Source of the DNA: Anoxybacillus flavithermus
GTDB taxonomy: Bacteria > Bacillota > Bacilli > Bacillales > Anoxybacillaceae
NCBI RefSeq assembly: GCF_002742685.1
Contig: NZ_PEDM01000002.1
Location: forward strand, 78,031 to 142,030
DNA: 64,000 nucleotides
Reading direction: 5' to 3'
The translations under genes were made by a program, and so were the position numbers. Shown one piece after another: positions 38,513 to 48,324 of this stretch. The notes under the pieces were generated by a model. That model made no database searches, was not told where the DNA came from, and saw only the letters and a program-made list of their open reading frames with translations. Numbering within the stretch: position 1 is the first letter of the stretch; the number at the start of each line of letters is the position of its first letter.

Positions 38513-39097
38513 ATGTGGCACGATTATTTTAAACAACTCGAAGCCTATTTAAAATGGCAACAACAAAAAATGCAATCGCTTGAACAAGTAGTAAACGATT
38601 TACAACAACAATATGAACAACTAAAAAAAAAGCCGCATACAACGATTGAAAAAATTGAATATCATTTTGATCAATTAAAAGTGGAAACGTTAGAAGGAAC
38701 GTTGAATATCGGTCTAAATCCTGCAACGTTTGGGGAAGATACGATTGAAAATTTTGCGGTTCCAAAAAGCCAAACGATCATTCCACAACCAACACCGATT
38801 TTCCGCAACATTCAAACAGCCGTTCATTCGTATTTACAGGAAGAAGGAGAAAACATCATCGCCCGCATCGAGCAAACATATGGACGTTCACTCGATTCGT
38901 CATATCGCCAATTTATATTGCAAGATATTGCGCGGCAAATTGATGATCGCATTCATTTTTATTTACGCCAATACGGAGAACATGAACAAGAAAACGATAC
39001 ATTACAACAAACGATCATTTCTTACTTAAAAAGAGATATTGAACATTCAATTGACACGTTTTTAAAACATTTACCACGAGAGGAGACGAACGAATGA
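38513..39097 (+). CDS. gerPC: Spore germination protein GerPC
   Basis: The 194-residue member of the gerP operon has an N-terminal coiled coil (about residues 8-42: LEAYLKWQQQKMQSLEQVVN), the conserved YHFDQLKVETLEGTLNIGL, and a long helical C-terminal part. GerPC is the largest GerP protein and is thought to scaffold the others. The start follows AAGGAGGCG. Its stop overlaps the gerPD start (4 bases). Confidence 0.87.
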   Translation: MWHDYFKQLEAYLKWQQQKMQSLEQVVNDLQQQYEQLKKKPHTTIEKIEYHFDQLKVETLEGTLNIGLNPATFGEDTIENFAVPKSQTIIPQPTPIFRNIQTAVHSYLQEEGENIIARIEQTYGRSLDSSYRQFILQDIARQIDDRIHFYLRQYGEHEQENDTLQQTIISYLKRDIEHSIDTFLKHLPREETNE

Positions 39098-39291
39098 ATA
39101 TGACAGTCGTGAATCATCATCTATCTGTCGGTCATATCGCCATCGGAGGAGTAGCAAGCGCCTCGCTCGTATTAATTGGTGACAGCGAAATGATTCAACT
39201 AGCTTCCGCATTTGATACTCCGCCCGAATCGTTAATTATCGGTCCGTTTCCAGAAAAACAAAACAATAAAAAAAATGAGGAAAAGCGATGA
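39094..39291 (+). CDS. gerPD: Spore germination protein GerPD
   Basis: A 65-residue protein with the GerPD features VNHHLSVGHIAIGGVASASLVLIGD and IQLASAFDTPPESLI. It overlaps gerPC at its start and gerPE at its end (ATGA), so all three are translationally coupled. A lysine/asparagine-rich tail closes it. Confidence 0.83.
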   Translation: MNMTVVNHHLSVGHIAIGGVASASLVLIGDSEMIQLASAFDTPPESLIIGPFPEKQNNKKNEEKR

Positions 39292-39686
39292 GCCGCCTTT
39301 CCGTCGTCCACTTTCTAAGGGCAAACGCTGTTGTCTTTAGTTCTGTCGTGCAAATTGGAGATAGCCAAGAAATTCGTCTTTCCGGACGAGCGTTAGCTGT
39401 TCAACGACAACTCGAATACGTCGACAGCAGAGAATTTCCTCTTGCCTTTCCGATTTTCACAAAGCCGATTCCGCTTCCACCTGTAGATACTGAACCGGTT
39501 TGCCGTTATACGCTGCACGATTGTCCACTCATCGCTGTTCATTCCGTTCGCGTAATCGGAATTTCTTCTACATCCGTCGTGCATATCGGTTCAACAAAAA
39601 ACGTAGAAGCCGAATCACGAGTGAAACATATTCGTCAACTGACAGAAAGGAGACAAGAACATGCCAGCTCTCGTCGGTCCAATTAA
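39288..39686 (+). CDS. gerPE: Spore germination protein GerPE
   Basis: A 132-residue protein with two related beta-type repeats (RLSVVHFLRANAVVFSSVVQIGD and HSVRVIGISSTSVVHIGSTKN), as in GerPE. The final 26 bases overlap the start of gerPF in a different frame. The C-terminus beyond EAESRVKHIRQL is probably poorly constrained because it is read from the gerPF ribosome-binding region. Confidence 0.83.
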   Translation: MSRLSVVHFLRANAVVFSSVVQIGDSQEIRLSGRALAVQRQLEYVDSREFPLAFPIFTKPIPLPPVDTEPVCRYTLHDCPLIAVHSVRVIGISSTSVVHIGSTKNVEAESRVKHIRQLTERRQEHASSRRSN

Positions 39687-39882
39687 AATTAACCTCGTCG
39701 CTAGCGGTGCCGTCATGCAAGTGGGTGATACGTTGTATGTATCACCGAAAATTAGTTCGAAAACATTTGCTGGCGCAGGCGCGTTTAATACCGGTAATTT
39801 TATTATCACTAACAACGGCATTAGCTTAACGAATACACTTGATTCCGATGTATTTGATCAAAACGTTGCGGGCAATGCTTAA
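39661..39882 (+). CDS. gerPF: Spore germination protein GerPF
   Basis: A 73-residue GerPA/PF-family protein: MPALVGPIKINLVASGAVMQ, VGDTLYVSPKISSKTFAGAGAFNTGNF, then DSDVFDQNVAGNA. It is the last gene of the operon, with GAAAGGAGACA before the ATG. Its stop region overlaps the convergent yisB by 4 bases. Confidence 0.87.
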   Translation: MPALVGPIKINLVASGAVMQVGDTLYVSPKISSKTFAGAGAFNTGNFIITNNGISLTNTLDSDVFDQNVAGNA

Positions 39883-40157
39883 CGCTTTTGCCGTTTCGCT
39901 TTTTTTATTTTCGGTATCCGCTCAGCTGGTTGTTTGCGAATCCAGCGAACAAATGACGCAATTTGTTCATCACATTGTAGCCGTTCAATCGTATAGAGCC
40001 GACTTGCTAACTCTTCATTCGTATATATAGCGTGAATTTGTTTATGGCACGGGATGCATAACTTTGCTGTTTCTGTACCCCCGTACTCTTTTGGGGTTAA
40101 ATGATGAACAGTTAATACGACATCTTCTCTTCCGCACAGTTCGCATATTCCTTTCAT
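39879..40157 (-). CDS. yisB: HNH nuclease-like protein YisB
   Basis: A 92-residue protein with the HNH/zinc pattern CELCGRED, VHHLTPKEYGG and CIPCHKQIH: two CxxC pairs around the HH motif, followed by a basic tail (KIKKAKRQKR). These residues are those of an HNH endonuclease, although activity is not proved for YisB. It sits between gerPF and sbcC exactly as in B. subtilis, close enough (12 bases) to be co-transcribed with sbcC and possibly linked to DNA repair. Confidence 0.85.
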   Translation of the reverse strand: MKGICELCGREDVVLTVHHLTPKEYGGTETAKLCIPCHKQIHAIYTNEELASRLYTIERLQCDEQIASFVRWIRKQPAERIPKIKKAKRQKR

Positions 40158-40169
40158 TGCAAGTCTCCT

Positions 40170-43100
40170 TTACATCACTTCAAGCTGGACCGTCGTTCCC
40201 TTCCCAGACGGTTCTGCTGGTTTCACAATGAGCCGTTTCGGCATGCGTGCATGTAATTCTTGTACGTGGCTAATGACTCCAATCGCCATATTGTCTGCAC
40301 GCAATCGCTCTAATGCGGTCATCACGACATCTAACAACTCTTGGTCAAGCGTACCGAATCCTTCATCTAAAAAGAAAAATTGAAGCGGATATTCCCCACG
40401 CAGTTGAATTTGCGCTGATAGTGCTAATGCTAACGATAAAGACGTTAAAAACGTTTCGCCTCCTGATAACGTCGTCACCGGGCGACGTACACCGCCGTTT
40501 GCGTCGTCACGAATGACAAAACCGCCTTCCGAATCTAACTCAATCGCATACCGCTGTCTCGTTAATTCACCAAGTCTTTCCGAAGCGTAGCGCGTCACGT
40601 GAACGAGCTGTTCCTCGGCAATAAATTCAACAAAGCTGTTGCCGCGTAATACTTTTTGTAACTCTTCATACTGATTGACCATCTTCTCAAGTTGCGCTCG
40701 TTCTTTTTGCAATTGTTCAAAGCGCGCATGTTTCGCTTCCAAATCAGCGACGATCGCTTCAAGTGAACCGAGTTGGCGCATATGTTCGTCCACTTGTTGC
40801 TTCACTTCTTCATACTCACGCATCGTTTCTTCCCATTGCTGTTTCGTTATCGTCATGCCGTTCATCGCTTCATGTAATCGTTGCCATTCGTTTTGCAACT
40901 TCGTGAGCACATCTTTATATTGTTGAATGCGTTGAGCAATTTGTTGTCTCATTTGTTCGTCTAGGCGGGAAGCGAGTACGTCATCGACCGTTTTCCACGG
41001 ACTTTTTTGCAATTGCTCAGCCAAAACATGTTCTGCTTCTTTTTTTCTTTTTTCCCCTTCTTGTAAAGCAATGTCTGCCGCTTGTTTGTCCGCTTGCAAC
41101 GTATGCAGTTGTTGTTGCAATGACATCCATCGAGCATACACCTCTTCTTCTTCACGCTTGACACGTTGCAATCTTTCCTCTATACGAATGAGCTGTTGTT
41201 TTACGGACTCCTCATTCATTCCTTCTGGCAACGTTCGTTTATATTGTTCGTATTGTTGTTGTTGCATATTCCATTCCGTCATACGCTCTGCTTTTTGTTT
41301 CATGACTGTTTGATATGTTTCTTTCCAACGCTCAAGTTCAGCTCGTTTATCGTCTAACACGGAAACGCTTTTTTCAATGCGCTGTTGTAGCTGTTGCGCT
41401 TCCCGCTCACGCTCACGAAGGTCGCTAACTAGTGCATCGATTTGTTCAAACGATAAATCCGGATACGCCTCATGCCACATCATTGTTTCTTTTTCTACGC
41501 GCGCGCGTCGCTCGGCACATTTTTCCTCCAATTGAGCGATTTGTTGATGCATCGTTTCGATTTGATACGCATGTTGCTGTTTTTTTTGCTTTTGTTCGTT
41601 CCATCGTTCCATATGACGATATACCCGCTCGCGACATGCGATATAATCTTGTTGCAATGCCTTCCATTCGACTTCTGCCTCTTTGAAAATGGAAAGAGGC
41701 GTTTCTTCAACTTCGCGTTTCACTTTTTCGACATCGACACGTTGTGGCAGCGACTGACGCGCCATCAGTTCAGCTAGTTGTTCGACTTGCATTTTTACTT
41801 GTTGCATAGCCGCAATGAGTTGTTCCCCCATTTGAACGGAGCGGTCAATTTGTTCGATCACTTCTTCATCAAGTATAACTTGTTGTCTTTTTGCCCGATT
41901 TGGATGATGTGTTGAACCACACACCGGACAAGGATCACCATCGTGCAAACGTTCCGCTAACGTCGCAGCTAAATCGTACAGTCGTGCCGCTTCGATTTGC
42001 TTTTTTTCTTCCTTCCATTTGTAGACGAGCACCATCGCTTGTCTTTCTCGTTCGCATACGCGATGATATAACGATTCGATATGATGATACTCTGCTAATA
42101 AACGCGTTTCATATTGTTCTATTTTTTTTATTTCTTCATCATGCGTACGCTTCATCATTTCGTATGTTTTCTGTTTTTCTTCTTTTTCCTTTTCTATTTC
42201 TTCAAGCGCTTGTTGTTGCAATTGAATGTGCTTCTTTTTTTCGTACGCTTGCTCTAATCGCTCTTTGATATGCACGTCGACTTTTTTTTCTTCCCATTGT
42301 TTTTTTAACTCTGCTTGTTTCGCACTCCATGTTGTATATTCTTTCGTGCACGTGTCAACCATTTGGAGCGCTTGTTGTTCTTTTTGCTCGATCTCTCGCA
42401 AACTCGCGCGTAGCTTGGCTTGTTGTTGTTCAAGCGACCGCATAAACGCCAACGTTTGTAGCGCTTGTTTCAGCTGCTCTTGTTTTTGTAACGCTTTCGG
42501 TTCTTCTTCGTTCTTTTTCGCACGACATTGTTCATATTGTTTACTTGCTCGTTCATACATCGCGCTTGCTTGCTGTAATTGGACACCCAATTCACTAGCT
42601 TTTTGTTGCCAATGTGCAACCTCTTTCTCGCTTCGTTCTACTTGTTCAATATACGGTACGAGCCGCTCCGCTTCTTTGCTTCGTTCATACGTCTGCTCAA
42701 GCTGCTTCATATGTGCTTCTTGCTCGCGCCATTCGTTCAGTTCATGTTCTACTTTTTCTTTTTCACATTGCCATTGCCATAATTGCTTTTGTTTTTCGTA
42801 TCGTTCGTACATGTCACGCAATGCACTTTTCGCTTGTTCGAGCGCCTCCTTTTTTTCTGCTAGCGCCTGTTTTTGTTTTTCGACTTGTTCTTTTGATGCA
42901 TCGCCAAGCCCCGCTTGTTCCCCTTTAATCGCTTCGAGCTTTGCTGACGCTTCGGCTAATTTATTTTTTAACTTTTTATTTAATTCATCGCCATATCGTT
43001 CGAGATGAAACAACCGTTGTAACATTTGACGGCGTTCCGCTCCCTTTAACGATAAAAATTCTGCAAATTTTCCTTGTGGCAAAACGACAGCCCTTGTAAA

Positions 43101-43529
43101 ATCTTTCATTTCTAAACCGAGCAGCTGTTTCAATTGCTCATCAACAAGACGGGCCTTATCTGCGATAACGACACGTTCCTCTCCTTCTTCAATAAGGCGG
43201 CTAACAACAGAACGAATGCGCAAAGCATCCGCCCGCTTAAACGAGCGTTCAACCGTATACCGTTTTACTCCTTTCGCATTTTGCAATTCAAACGTAAACG
43301 AAACAAATAGTTCATTTTCTGATTGATTCATAATCCCATTCGTTTGATTGGACGCCCGTTCTACATTTCCATATAAAGCGAGCGTCATCGCATCTAAAAT
43401 TGACGACTTTCCGCTTCCTGTCGGTCCGAAAATACCAAATAATCCACCTTCACATAGTTTTTCAAAATCAATGGTTTCTTTTTGACGAAAACTATGCAAT
43501 CCTGCAATCGTTAAACGAATCGGCTTCAT
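40170..43529 (-). CDS. sbcC: Exonuclease subunit SbcC (Rad50-like ATPase)
   Basis: ATPase of the SbcCD complex, which opens hairpins and processes blocked double-strand ends. It has 1119 residues: Walker A GPTGSGKSSILDAMT (34-48), a long coiled coil rich in Gln, Glu and Lys, a zinc hook GDPCPVCGS about midway, then a second coiled coil, signature LSGGETF and Walker B FFLDEGFGTLD. The ATG at 43529 overlaps the sbcD stop (ATGA) and follows GGAGGA. The length is close to the B. subtilis protein (about 1130). Confidence 0.94.
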   Translation of the reverse strand: MKPIRLTIAGLHSFRQKETIDFEKLCEGGLFGIFGPTGSGKSSILDAMTLALYGNVERASNQTNGIMNQSENELFVSFTFELQNAKGVKRYTVERSFKRADALRIRSVVSRLIEEGEERVVIADKARLVDEQLKQLLGLEMKDFTRAVVLPQGKFAEFLSLKGAERRQMLQRLFHLERYGDELNKKLKNKLAEASAKLEAIKGEQAGLGDASKEQVEKQKQALAEKKEALEQAKSALRDMYERYEKQKQLWQWQCEKEKVEHELNEWREQEAHMKQLEQTYERSKEAERLVPYIEQVERSEKEVAHWQQKASELGVQLQQASAMYERASKQYEQCRAKKNEEEPKALQKQEQLKQALQTLAFMRSLEQQQAKLRASLREIEQKEQQALQMVDTCTKEYTTWSAKQAELKKQWEEKKVDVHIKERLEQAYEKKKHIQLQQQALEEIEKEKEEKQKTYEMMKRTHDEEIKKIEQYETRLLAEYHHIESLYHRVCERERQAMVLVYKWKEEKKQIEAARLYDLAATLAERLHDGDPCPVCGSTHHPNRAKRQQVILDEEVIEQIDRSVQMGEQLIAAMQQVKMQVEQLAELMARQSLPQRVDVEKVKREVEETPLSIFKEAEVEWKALQQDYIACRERVYRHMERWNEQKQKKQQHAYQIETMHQQIAQLEEKCAERRARVEKETMMWHEAYPDLSFEQIDALVSDLREREREAQQLQQRIEKSVSVLDDKRAELERWKETYQTVMKQKAERMTEWNMQQQQYEQYKRTLPEGMNEESVKQQLIRIEERLQRVKREEEEVYARWMSLQQQLHTLQADKQAADIALQEGEKRKKEAEHVLAEQLQKSPWKTVDDVLASRLDEQMRQQIAQRIQQYKDVLTKLQNEWQRLHEAMNGMTITKQQWEETMREYEEVKQQVDEHMRQLGSLEAIVADLEAKHARFEQLQKERAQLEKMVNQYEELQKVLRGNSFVEFIAEEQLVHVTRYASERLGELTRQRYAIELDSEGGFVIRDDANGGVRRPVTTLSGGETFLTSLSLALALSAQIQLRGEYPLQFFFLDEGFGTLDQELLDVVMTALERLRADNMAIGVISHVQELHARMPKRLIVKPAEPSGKGTTVQLEVM

Positions 43530-44689
43530 TGTTCGTCCTCCTCGGCAACGAGCTGTAAAAATAGTTGAACGAGCTCTTCTGATGGCTTTCCTCCGCCTGT
43601 TTGCCGTTCATAAAAGCGCGTAAATAACGTTTCAATTGGCACATCGGTATGCGCTTCACGAATAATTTCTTCTTTCTTTAAGTAGTTCGGGCGAATATGA
43701 ACAAATCCATCATACAATTTGCGTAGTCGATGTGTTTCTTCTAACGTTAACGATTGCTCGACATCAATTTCTAAATCAATCCACGCCCCACGGTCGCGCC
43801 CTTCTTCAATCCAACGATACACTTGCGCAAGCCCGTCTGTTGCCCTCCATTTCACGAGCGGACGTCCTTTTGACAATAAATATTCCGAAATGACCGGTGT
43901 GCAACATGGCTGCACGTCAATGATCGTAACGGATTTGCTATATCCCGCTTCGGAAAAACTGTAAGCAAGCGGTGAGCCAGAATAGCGTGCCGGCATGGCG
44001 GCATGTTTCACATCTTGCGGACGATGCAAATGCCCGAGCGCGACATATTGCGCGCTTGCAGGGAAGCTTGCAGGAGATACGGTATACGCTCCCCCAAGCT
44101 CAATCGGACGCTCGGAGTCGCATGTAGCCCCGCCTGCAACATATAAATGACTCATCGCAATGTTCACCGCATCCTCGCGAAACGATTTGTTCATTTTCGC
44201 AAAAATGGCGCGAATGCGCTCATCATATCGTGCGCGTAACAACGCTTCGTCGCATTCCTCTGCCAACAATTCGTTCAAGCGCGACTCTGACGGATATGGG
44301 AGCGCTCCGATCATTAATGTTTCATCGCTTGAAGGAACATGAATTTGTTGCACGCGATCTGTCGGAAAACCTAGCAACGTGATGGCGTGCATATTTGCAA
44401 TCGGAGCAGCAGCGCTTAAACGCCCCGGATGATCATGGTTTCCTGCAATGACGACAACGTGACGCTTACCGTAATCGCTTAACCGCGAAAGCGCTTCGTA
44501 AAAAAGCTTTTCCGCATCAGCAGGCGGATTGACTGTATCAAACGCATCGCCAGCAAGCAATACGACATCAATGTTTTCTTTTTGTACAATTTCTACGATT
44601 TCATCGATCACCGCTTCTTGCTCAGGAAGACGGCTTCGTCCTTCAAGCGTTTTTCCTAAATGCCAATCCGCTGTATGTAAAATGCGCAC
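43526..44689 (-). CDS. sbcD: Exonuclease subunit SbcD (Mre11-like nuclease)
   Basis: Metallophosphoesterase nuclease subunit, 387 residues. The metal-binding motifs are HTADWHLGK, LAGDAFDTVNPP, VIAGNHDHPGR and YVALGHLHRPQDV. The start is GTG at 44689, one base after the addA stop, with GGAGGTGG upstream. A longer frame into addA has no site. It is coupled to addA upstream and sbcC downstream, forming one repair operon. Confidence 0.94.
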   Translation of the reverse strand: MRILHTADWHLGKTLEGRSRLPEQEAVIDEIVEIVQKENIDVVLLAGDAFDTVNPPADAEKLFYEALSRLSDYGKRHVVVIAGNHDHPGRLSAAAPIANMHAITLLGFPTDRVQQIHVPSSDETLMIGALPYPSESRLNELLAEECDEALLRARYDERIRAIFAKMNKSFREDAVNIAMSHLYVAGGATCDSERPIELGGAYTVSPASFPASAQYVALGHLHRPQDVKHAAMPARYSGSPLAYSFSEAGYSKSVTIIDVQPCCTPVISEYLLSKGRPLVKWRATDGLAQVYRWIEEGRDRGAWIDLEIDVEQSLTLEETHRLRKLYDGFVHIRPNYLKKEEIIREAHTDVPIETLFTRFYERQTGGGKPSEELVQLFLQLVAEEDEQ

Positions 44690-44690
44690 A

Positions 44691-47600
44691 TCAATCCACC
44701 TCCATCGGCACGAGTAGGGCGCCATCAAAAGCGTACACGTACGTTTCTGTTACTTCCCTTTTCCAAATGGCTTCAATCGCTTCCCGATATAGCGCCAATT
44801 GCCCTTCGTATCGTCGCTTCAGTTGTTCCTGTGGGTCATTCATCCACGACACGCGATCTGTTTTATAGTCAATTAAAACGAGCCCATGCTCATCTTCAAA
44901 CACGCAATCAATAACCCCTTGAACGACAACTGTCTCGCCTTCCATTTCGTGCGCCAAATAAAATGGCACTTCGCGCTCAAGCCGCGTCGCCCGTTGCATT
45001 CGCTTGCCAAGCGGAGTGTTAAAAAAGGCGACAATGCTTTCTACATCAACAGCTTTTGCTTGTTCTTCCGTTAGCCACTCACCGTTTACCATGCGTGCGA
45101 TTTGCTCCTGCACCGCATGAGCAGTCACTTCTTTTGTTACGTCGATATGTTGCATCACAAGATGCATGATCGTTCCTCGTTCGGCTGGCGTTATCGTTTT
45201 CGCTTGCAAAAAGCGCGGCCGTTCAATGATTTCTTTTCGAAACGGCTGTTCAGCATGTTCACCGTATATGTCGCGTTGCCGTTTTAATTCTGATACACTT
45301 TGTTTCGCCCTTAACGTCGTTGCGCTCGCATACGTATACGTCCAAAAAAGACGGCGCTTGACTTCTTCTTCATATTCACTTTTGATCGCCACAGGTTGCA
45401 GTTGTTGCATCGCTTCAACGATGTCACGATGCTCATTCGCTTGTTCATCTTCTTGTTCAAGCTCATGGGCTGGCACAACGTGCATCTCCCATAGCGATGC
45501 ATCATGAAGCACCGTTTTCGACGGGCAAATGCTTTGCGGATGACGGATGAGAGCATAACCGATCCAATCCGCATAGCTTTTCGCCTTTTCAATCATATAA
45601 GCTGGCAATTCCCACGTTGATGTATAAGTGACTTCTTGCCATTTTTTCTTTTTCGCTTCGATATCTTTTGCCGTACAGACGATGTACAATTTTTCTTTTG
45701 CGCGCGTTAAGGCAACGTATAAAATACGCATTTCTTCCGCAAGCAGTTGCCATTTCATTTTTTTCTTCATCGCTAATTGCGCAACAGTCGGATAGCTTGC
45801 GCGCCACGTCGGATGAACAAAGCGCATCCCTAATCCGAAATCTTTATCTAATATATAGTCGCCACGTAAATCTCGCATATTAAACGATTTCGATGCACCA
45901 GCTAAAAAGACGACCGGAAACTCAAGCCCTTTACTTTTATGAATCGTCATCATGCGCACAACATCTTCTTGTTCTGTCAGCGAACGAGCAGCACCAAAAT
46001 CGTTGTCACGCTCTTTTAACCGCTCAATAAAGCGTAAAAAACGAAAAATGCCACGAAATGACGTTTGTTCATATTGTTTTGCGCGGTCATACAACGCACG
46101 CAAATTCGCTTGCCGCTGTTTTCCACCAGGCATTCCGCCGACGTAGTCGTAAAAGTTTGTTTCCCGATACAATTGCCAAATGAAATCAGCAAGCGGCTTT
46201 TGTCTTGCCGCTGTACGCCACTCCGACAAATACGAAAGCCAACGTTTGACTTTTTCATAAAGCTCATCATCTTGTGACTGCTCGACAAAAGCAAGCAGCG
46301 CCTCATAAAAAGCCCCGTCTTTTTTCGCTAAACGAATGCGCGCCAATTCATTTTCGTCCAATCCAACAATGGGTGAGCGAAGCACTGCCGCAAGCGGGAT
46401 GTCTTGATACGGATTGTCAATGACTTTCAAAAGCGATAACATGATAGACACTTCGGTCGCTGAAAAGTAACCTGTCGACAACTCGGCATAGACAGGAACG
46501 TTTTGCTTCCGAAATTCTTCTAACATCGCTGAAGCAGATGACATCGAGCGGCATAAAATGACGATGTCGCGATACATTAAGCGCCGTTCTCCTTTTAAGC
46601 GACGATCGTAAATGAAAAACGGCTCGGCAAGCAATTGCTTGATTTTTTTAGCGATCCAGCGCGCTTCGAGCTGAACAGCCGTTACATCCTCTTGTTCCTC
46701 TTCATCGCTTTCTTGTTTTGCTTCATTAATCCACACACATTCGACCGGCACTTGTTTTTCCGGATAATCACGCGCGCCAAAGCGAAGCGCCGCATCATCG
46801 TCATAGCGCATGTCCCCGACCGTTTCCGTCATGAGTTGTCGGAAAATAAAGTTCGTTCCGTCTAATATTTCTTTTCGGCTGCGAAAGTTTTTCGCTAAAT
46901 CGATGCGAAGTCCACCATCGCCTTCTTTCGTAAATCGATTATATTTTTGTAAAAAAAGCGACGGTTCCGCAAGACGAAAACCGTAAATCGACTGTTTCAC
47001 GTCGCCGACCATAAACATGTTGCCCGTTGCTTCATCGTCGTTCGATACGAGCCGTAAAATAGACTCTTGCACCATATTCGTATCTTGATATTCGTCGACG
47101 AGCACTTCAACAAATTGCGCTCGATAATAAAGAGCCGCTTCCGACGGCTTGAACTCATGCTCGGGAGAAGGAGCGCGTAAAATGCGTAAACAGTAATGTT
47201 CTAAGTCTGAAAAGTCAACAATCCCTTTTTCGTCTTTTTTCGCTTGCAATAGCTCAGCAAACCGCTGCACCATCTGTACGATCGTGGCAACAATCGGCTT
47301 CATTTCGCGCAAATGGCGCACGTATGTCGCCGGTTGAAACGAAAACAATTCTTCTGTTAAACTTGTTATTTCTTTTTTCACTTGATCGCGCAGCTTTTTT
47401 ACCTCATCAATTAATGGCTCGTCATATGCTCCATCTTTCGGCTTTCTTTTTGCCGTTGCAAACGATACGTTTTTGATCGTTTCGTGCAGCTTTTGCCACG
47501 ACTCATGGCGCGCTTCTTTTAGCTTTGCAATGACTTGTTCGTCGCTTGCGAGCGTATCGTGCAAATAATCCGGTCCGCCTGGCTCTTTCGTTTTTTGCAA

Positions 47601-48320
47601 CGCTTGCGCCAAGCGTTGTTCCGCCGCCTCTAGCGCTAAATCAACCGCTTGGAAAAGGTAATGCGCATATGGTAAATCGTCAACGCGTGCGTGTTCTGCG
47701 ACATCGTACATATGAACGATTTGTTGTAACCATTCGTTCGGATTTGGATGCGAACGAGAAAATTCATATAGCCGTAAAATAAGCGTTTGTAAATCCGCAT
47801 CTGTGCGATCGCTCGTATAGCGATCAACAACAGCTAAAAATGCTTCGTCGTTTTCTGCATAATATTGCTCAAATAACGTTTCTAACACTTCCTCTTTTAA
47901 TAGCGCCATCTCTCCTTCATCCGCAATGCGAAATACCGGATCAATGCCGATGACGTAATAATATTTGCGAATGACATCTAAACAAAACGAGTGAATCGTT
48001 GAAATAGACGCTTTTTGCAAAAGACTGAGCTGTCTACGCAAATGAAGCGAATGCGGCTCTCTTTCAAGCGCTCGTTCTAATGCTTCCCCAATGCGTTGGC
48101 GCATTTCTGCAGCCGCGGCATTCGTAAACGTCACAACAAGCAACCGATCGACATCGATCGGCTGCTCTTTATGCAATATTTTTTGAATGATGCGCTCGAC
48201 AAGCACTGCCGTTTTTCCTGATCCTGCGGCGGCGGCAACGAGCGTATGTTGACCTGTGGCATAAATCGCTTTCCATTGTTCATCTGTCCATTGACTTTCC
48301 GGTGGTTTTGGCGGAATCAC
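44691..48320 (-). CDS. addA: ATP-dependent helicase/nuclease subunit AddA
   Basis: UvrD-type helicase-nuclease subunit of AddAB, the RecBCD counterpart that resects double-strand ends up to Chi. The 1209-residue chain has Walker A AAGSGKT (31-37), the DEYQDTN box, VGDVKQSIYGFR, MTIHKSKGLEFPVVFLAG and, at the C-terminus, a nuclease motif VLIDYKTDRV. The start is GTG 48320 behind AAAGGAG, with a 4-base gap after addB. The size equals B. subtilis AddA (about 1230). Confidence 0.95.
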   Translation of the reverse strand: MIPPKPPESQWTDEQWKAIYATGQHTLVAAAAGSGKTAVLVERIIQKILHKEQPIDVDRLLVVTFTNAAAAEMRQRIGEALERALEREPHSLHLRRQLSLLQKASISTIHSFCLDVIRKYYYVIGIDPVFRIADEGEMALLKEEVLETLFEQYYAENDEAFLAVVDRYTSDRTDADLQTLILRLYEFSRSHPNPNEWLQQIVHMYDVAEHARVDDLPYAHYLFQAVDLALEAAEQRLAQALQKTKEPGGPDYLHDTLASDEQVIAKLKEARHESWQKLHETIKNVSFATAKRKPKDGAYDEPLIDEVKKLRDQVKKEITSLTEELFSFQPATYVRHLREMKPIVATIVQMVQRFAELLQAKKDEKGIVDFSDLEHYCLRILRAPSPEHEFKPSEAALYYRAQFVEVLVDEYQDTNMVQESILRLVSNDDEATGNMFMVGDVKQSIYGFRLAEPSLFLQKYNRFTKEGDGGLRIDLAKNFRSRKEILDGTNFIFRQLMTETVGDMRYDDDAALRFGARDYPEKQVPVECVWINEAKQESDEEEQEDVTAVQLEARWIAKKIKQLLAEPFFIYDRRLKGERRLMYRDIVILCRSMSSASAMLEEFRKQNVPVYAELSTGYFSATEVSIMLSLLKVIDNPYQDIPLAAVLRSPIVGLDENELARIRLAKKDGAFYEALLAFVEQSQDDELYEKVKRWLSYLSEWRTAARQKPLADFIWQLYRETNFYDYVGGMPGGKQRQANLRALYDRAKQYEQTSFRGIFRFLRFIERLKERDNDFGAARSLTEQEDVVRMMTIHKSKGLEFPVVFLAGASKSFNMRDLRGDYILDKDFGLGMRFVHPTWRASYPTVAQLAMKKKMKWQLLAEEMRILYVALTRAKEKLYIVCTAKDIEAKKKKWQEVTYTSTWELPAYMIEKAKSYADWIGYALIRHPQSICPSKTVLHDASLWEMHVVPAHELEQEDEQANEHRDIVEAMQQLQPVAIKSEYEEEVKRRLFWTYTYASATTLRAKQSVSELKRQRDIYGEHAEQPFRKEIIERPRFLQAKTITPAERGTIMHLVMQHIDVTKEVTAHAVQEQIARMVNGEWLTEEQAKAVDVESIVAFFNTPLGKRMQRATRLEREVPFYLAHEMEGETVVVQGVIDCVFEDEHGLVLIDYKTDRVSWMNDPQEQLKRRYEGQLALYREAIEAIWKREVTETYVYAFDGALLVPMEVD

Positions 48321-48324
48321 ACAA

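Noticed and set aside
42226..43008. Cys/Ser-rich 260-residue plus-strand reading frame inside sbcC
   Set aside because: It is the antisense of the Gln/Lys-rich sbcC coiled coil. There is no ribosome binding site and the composition is that of a shadow frame.
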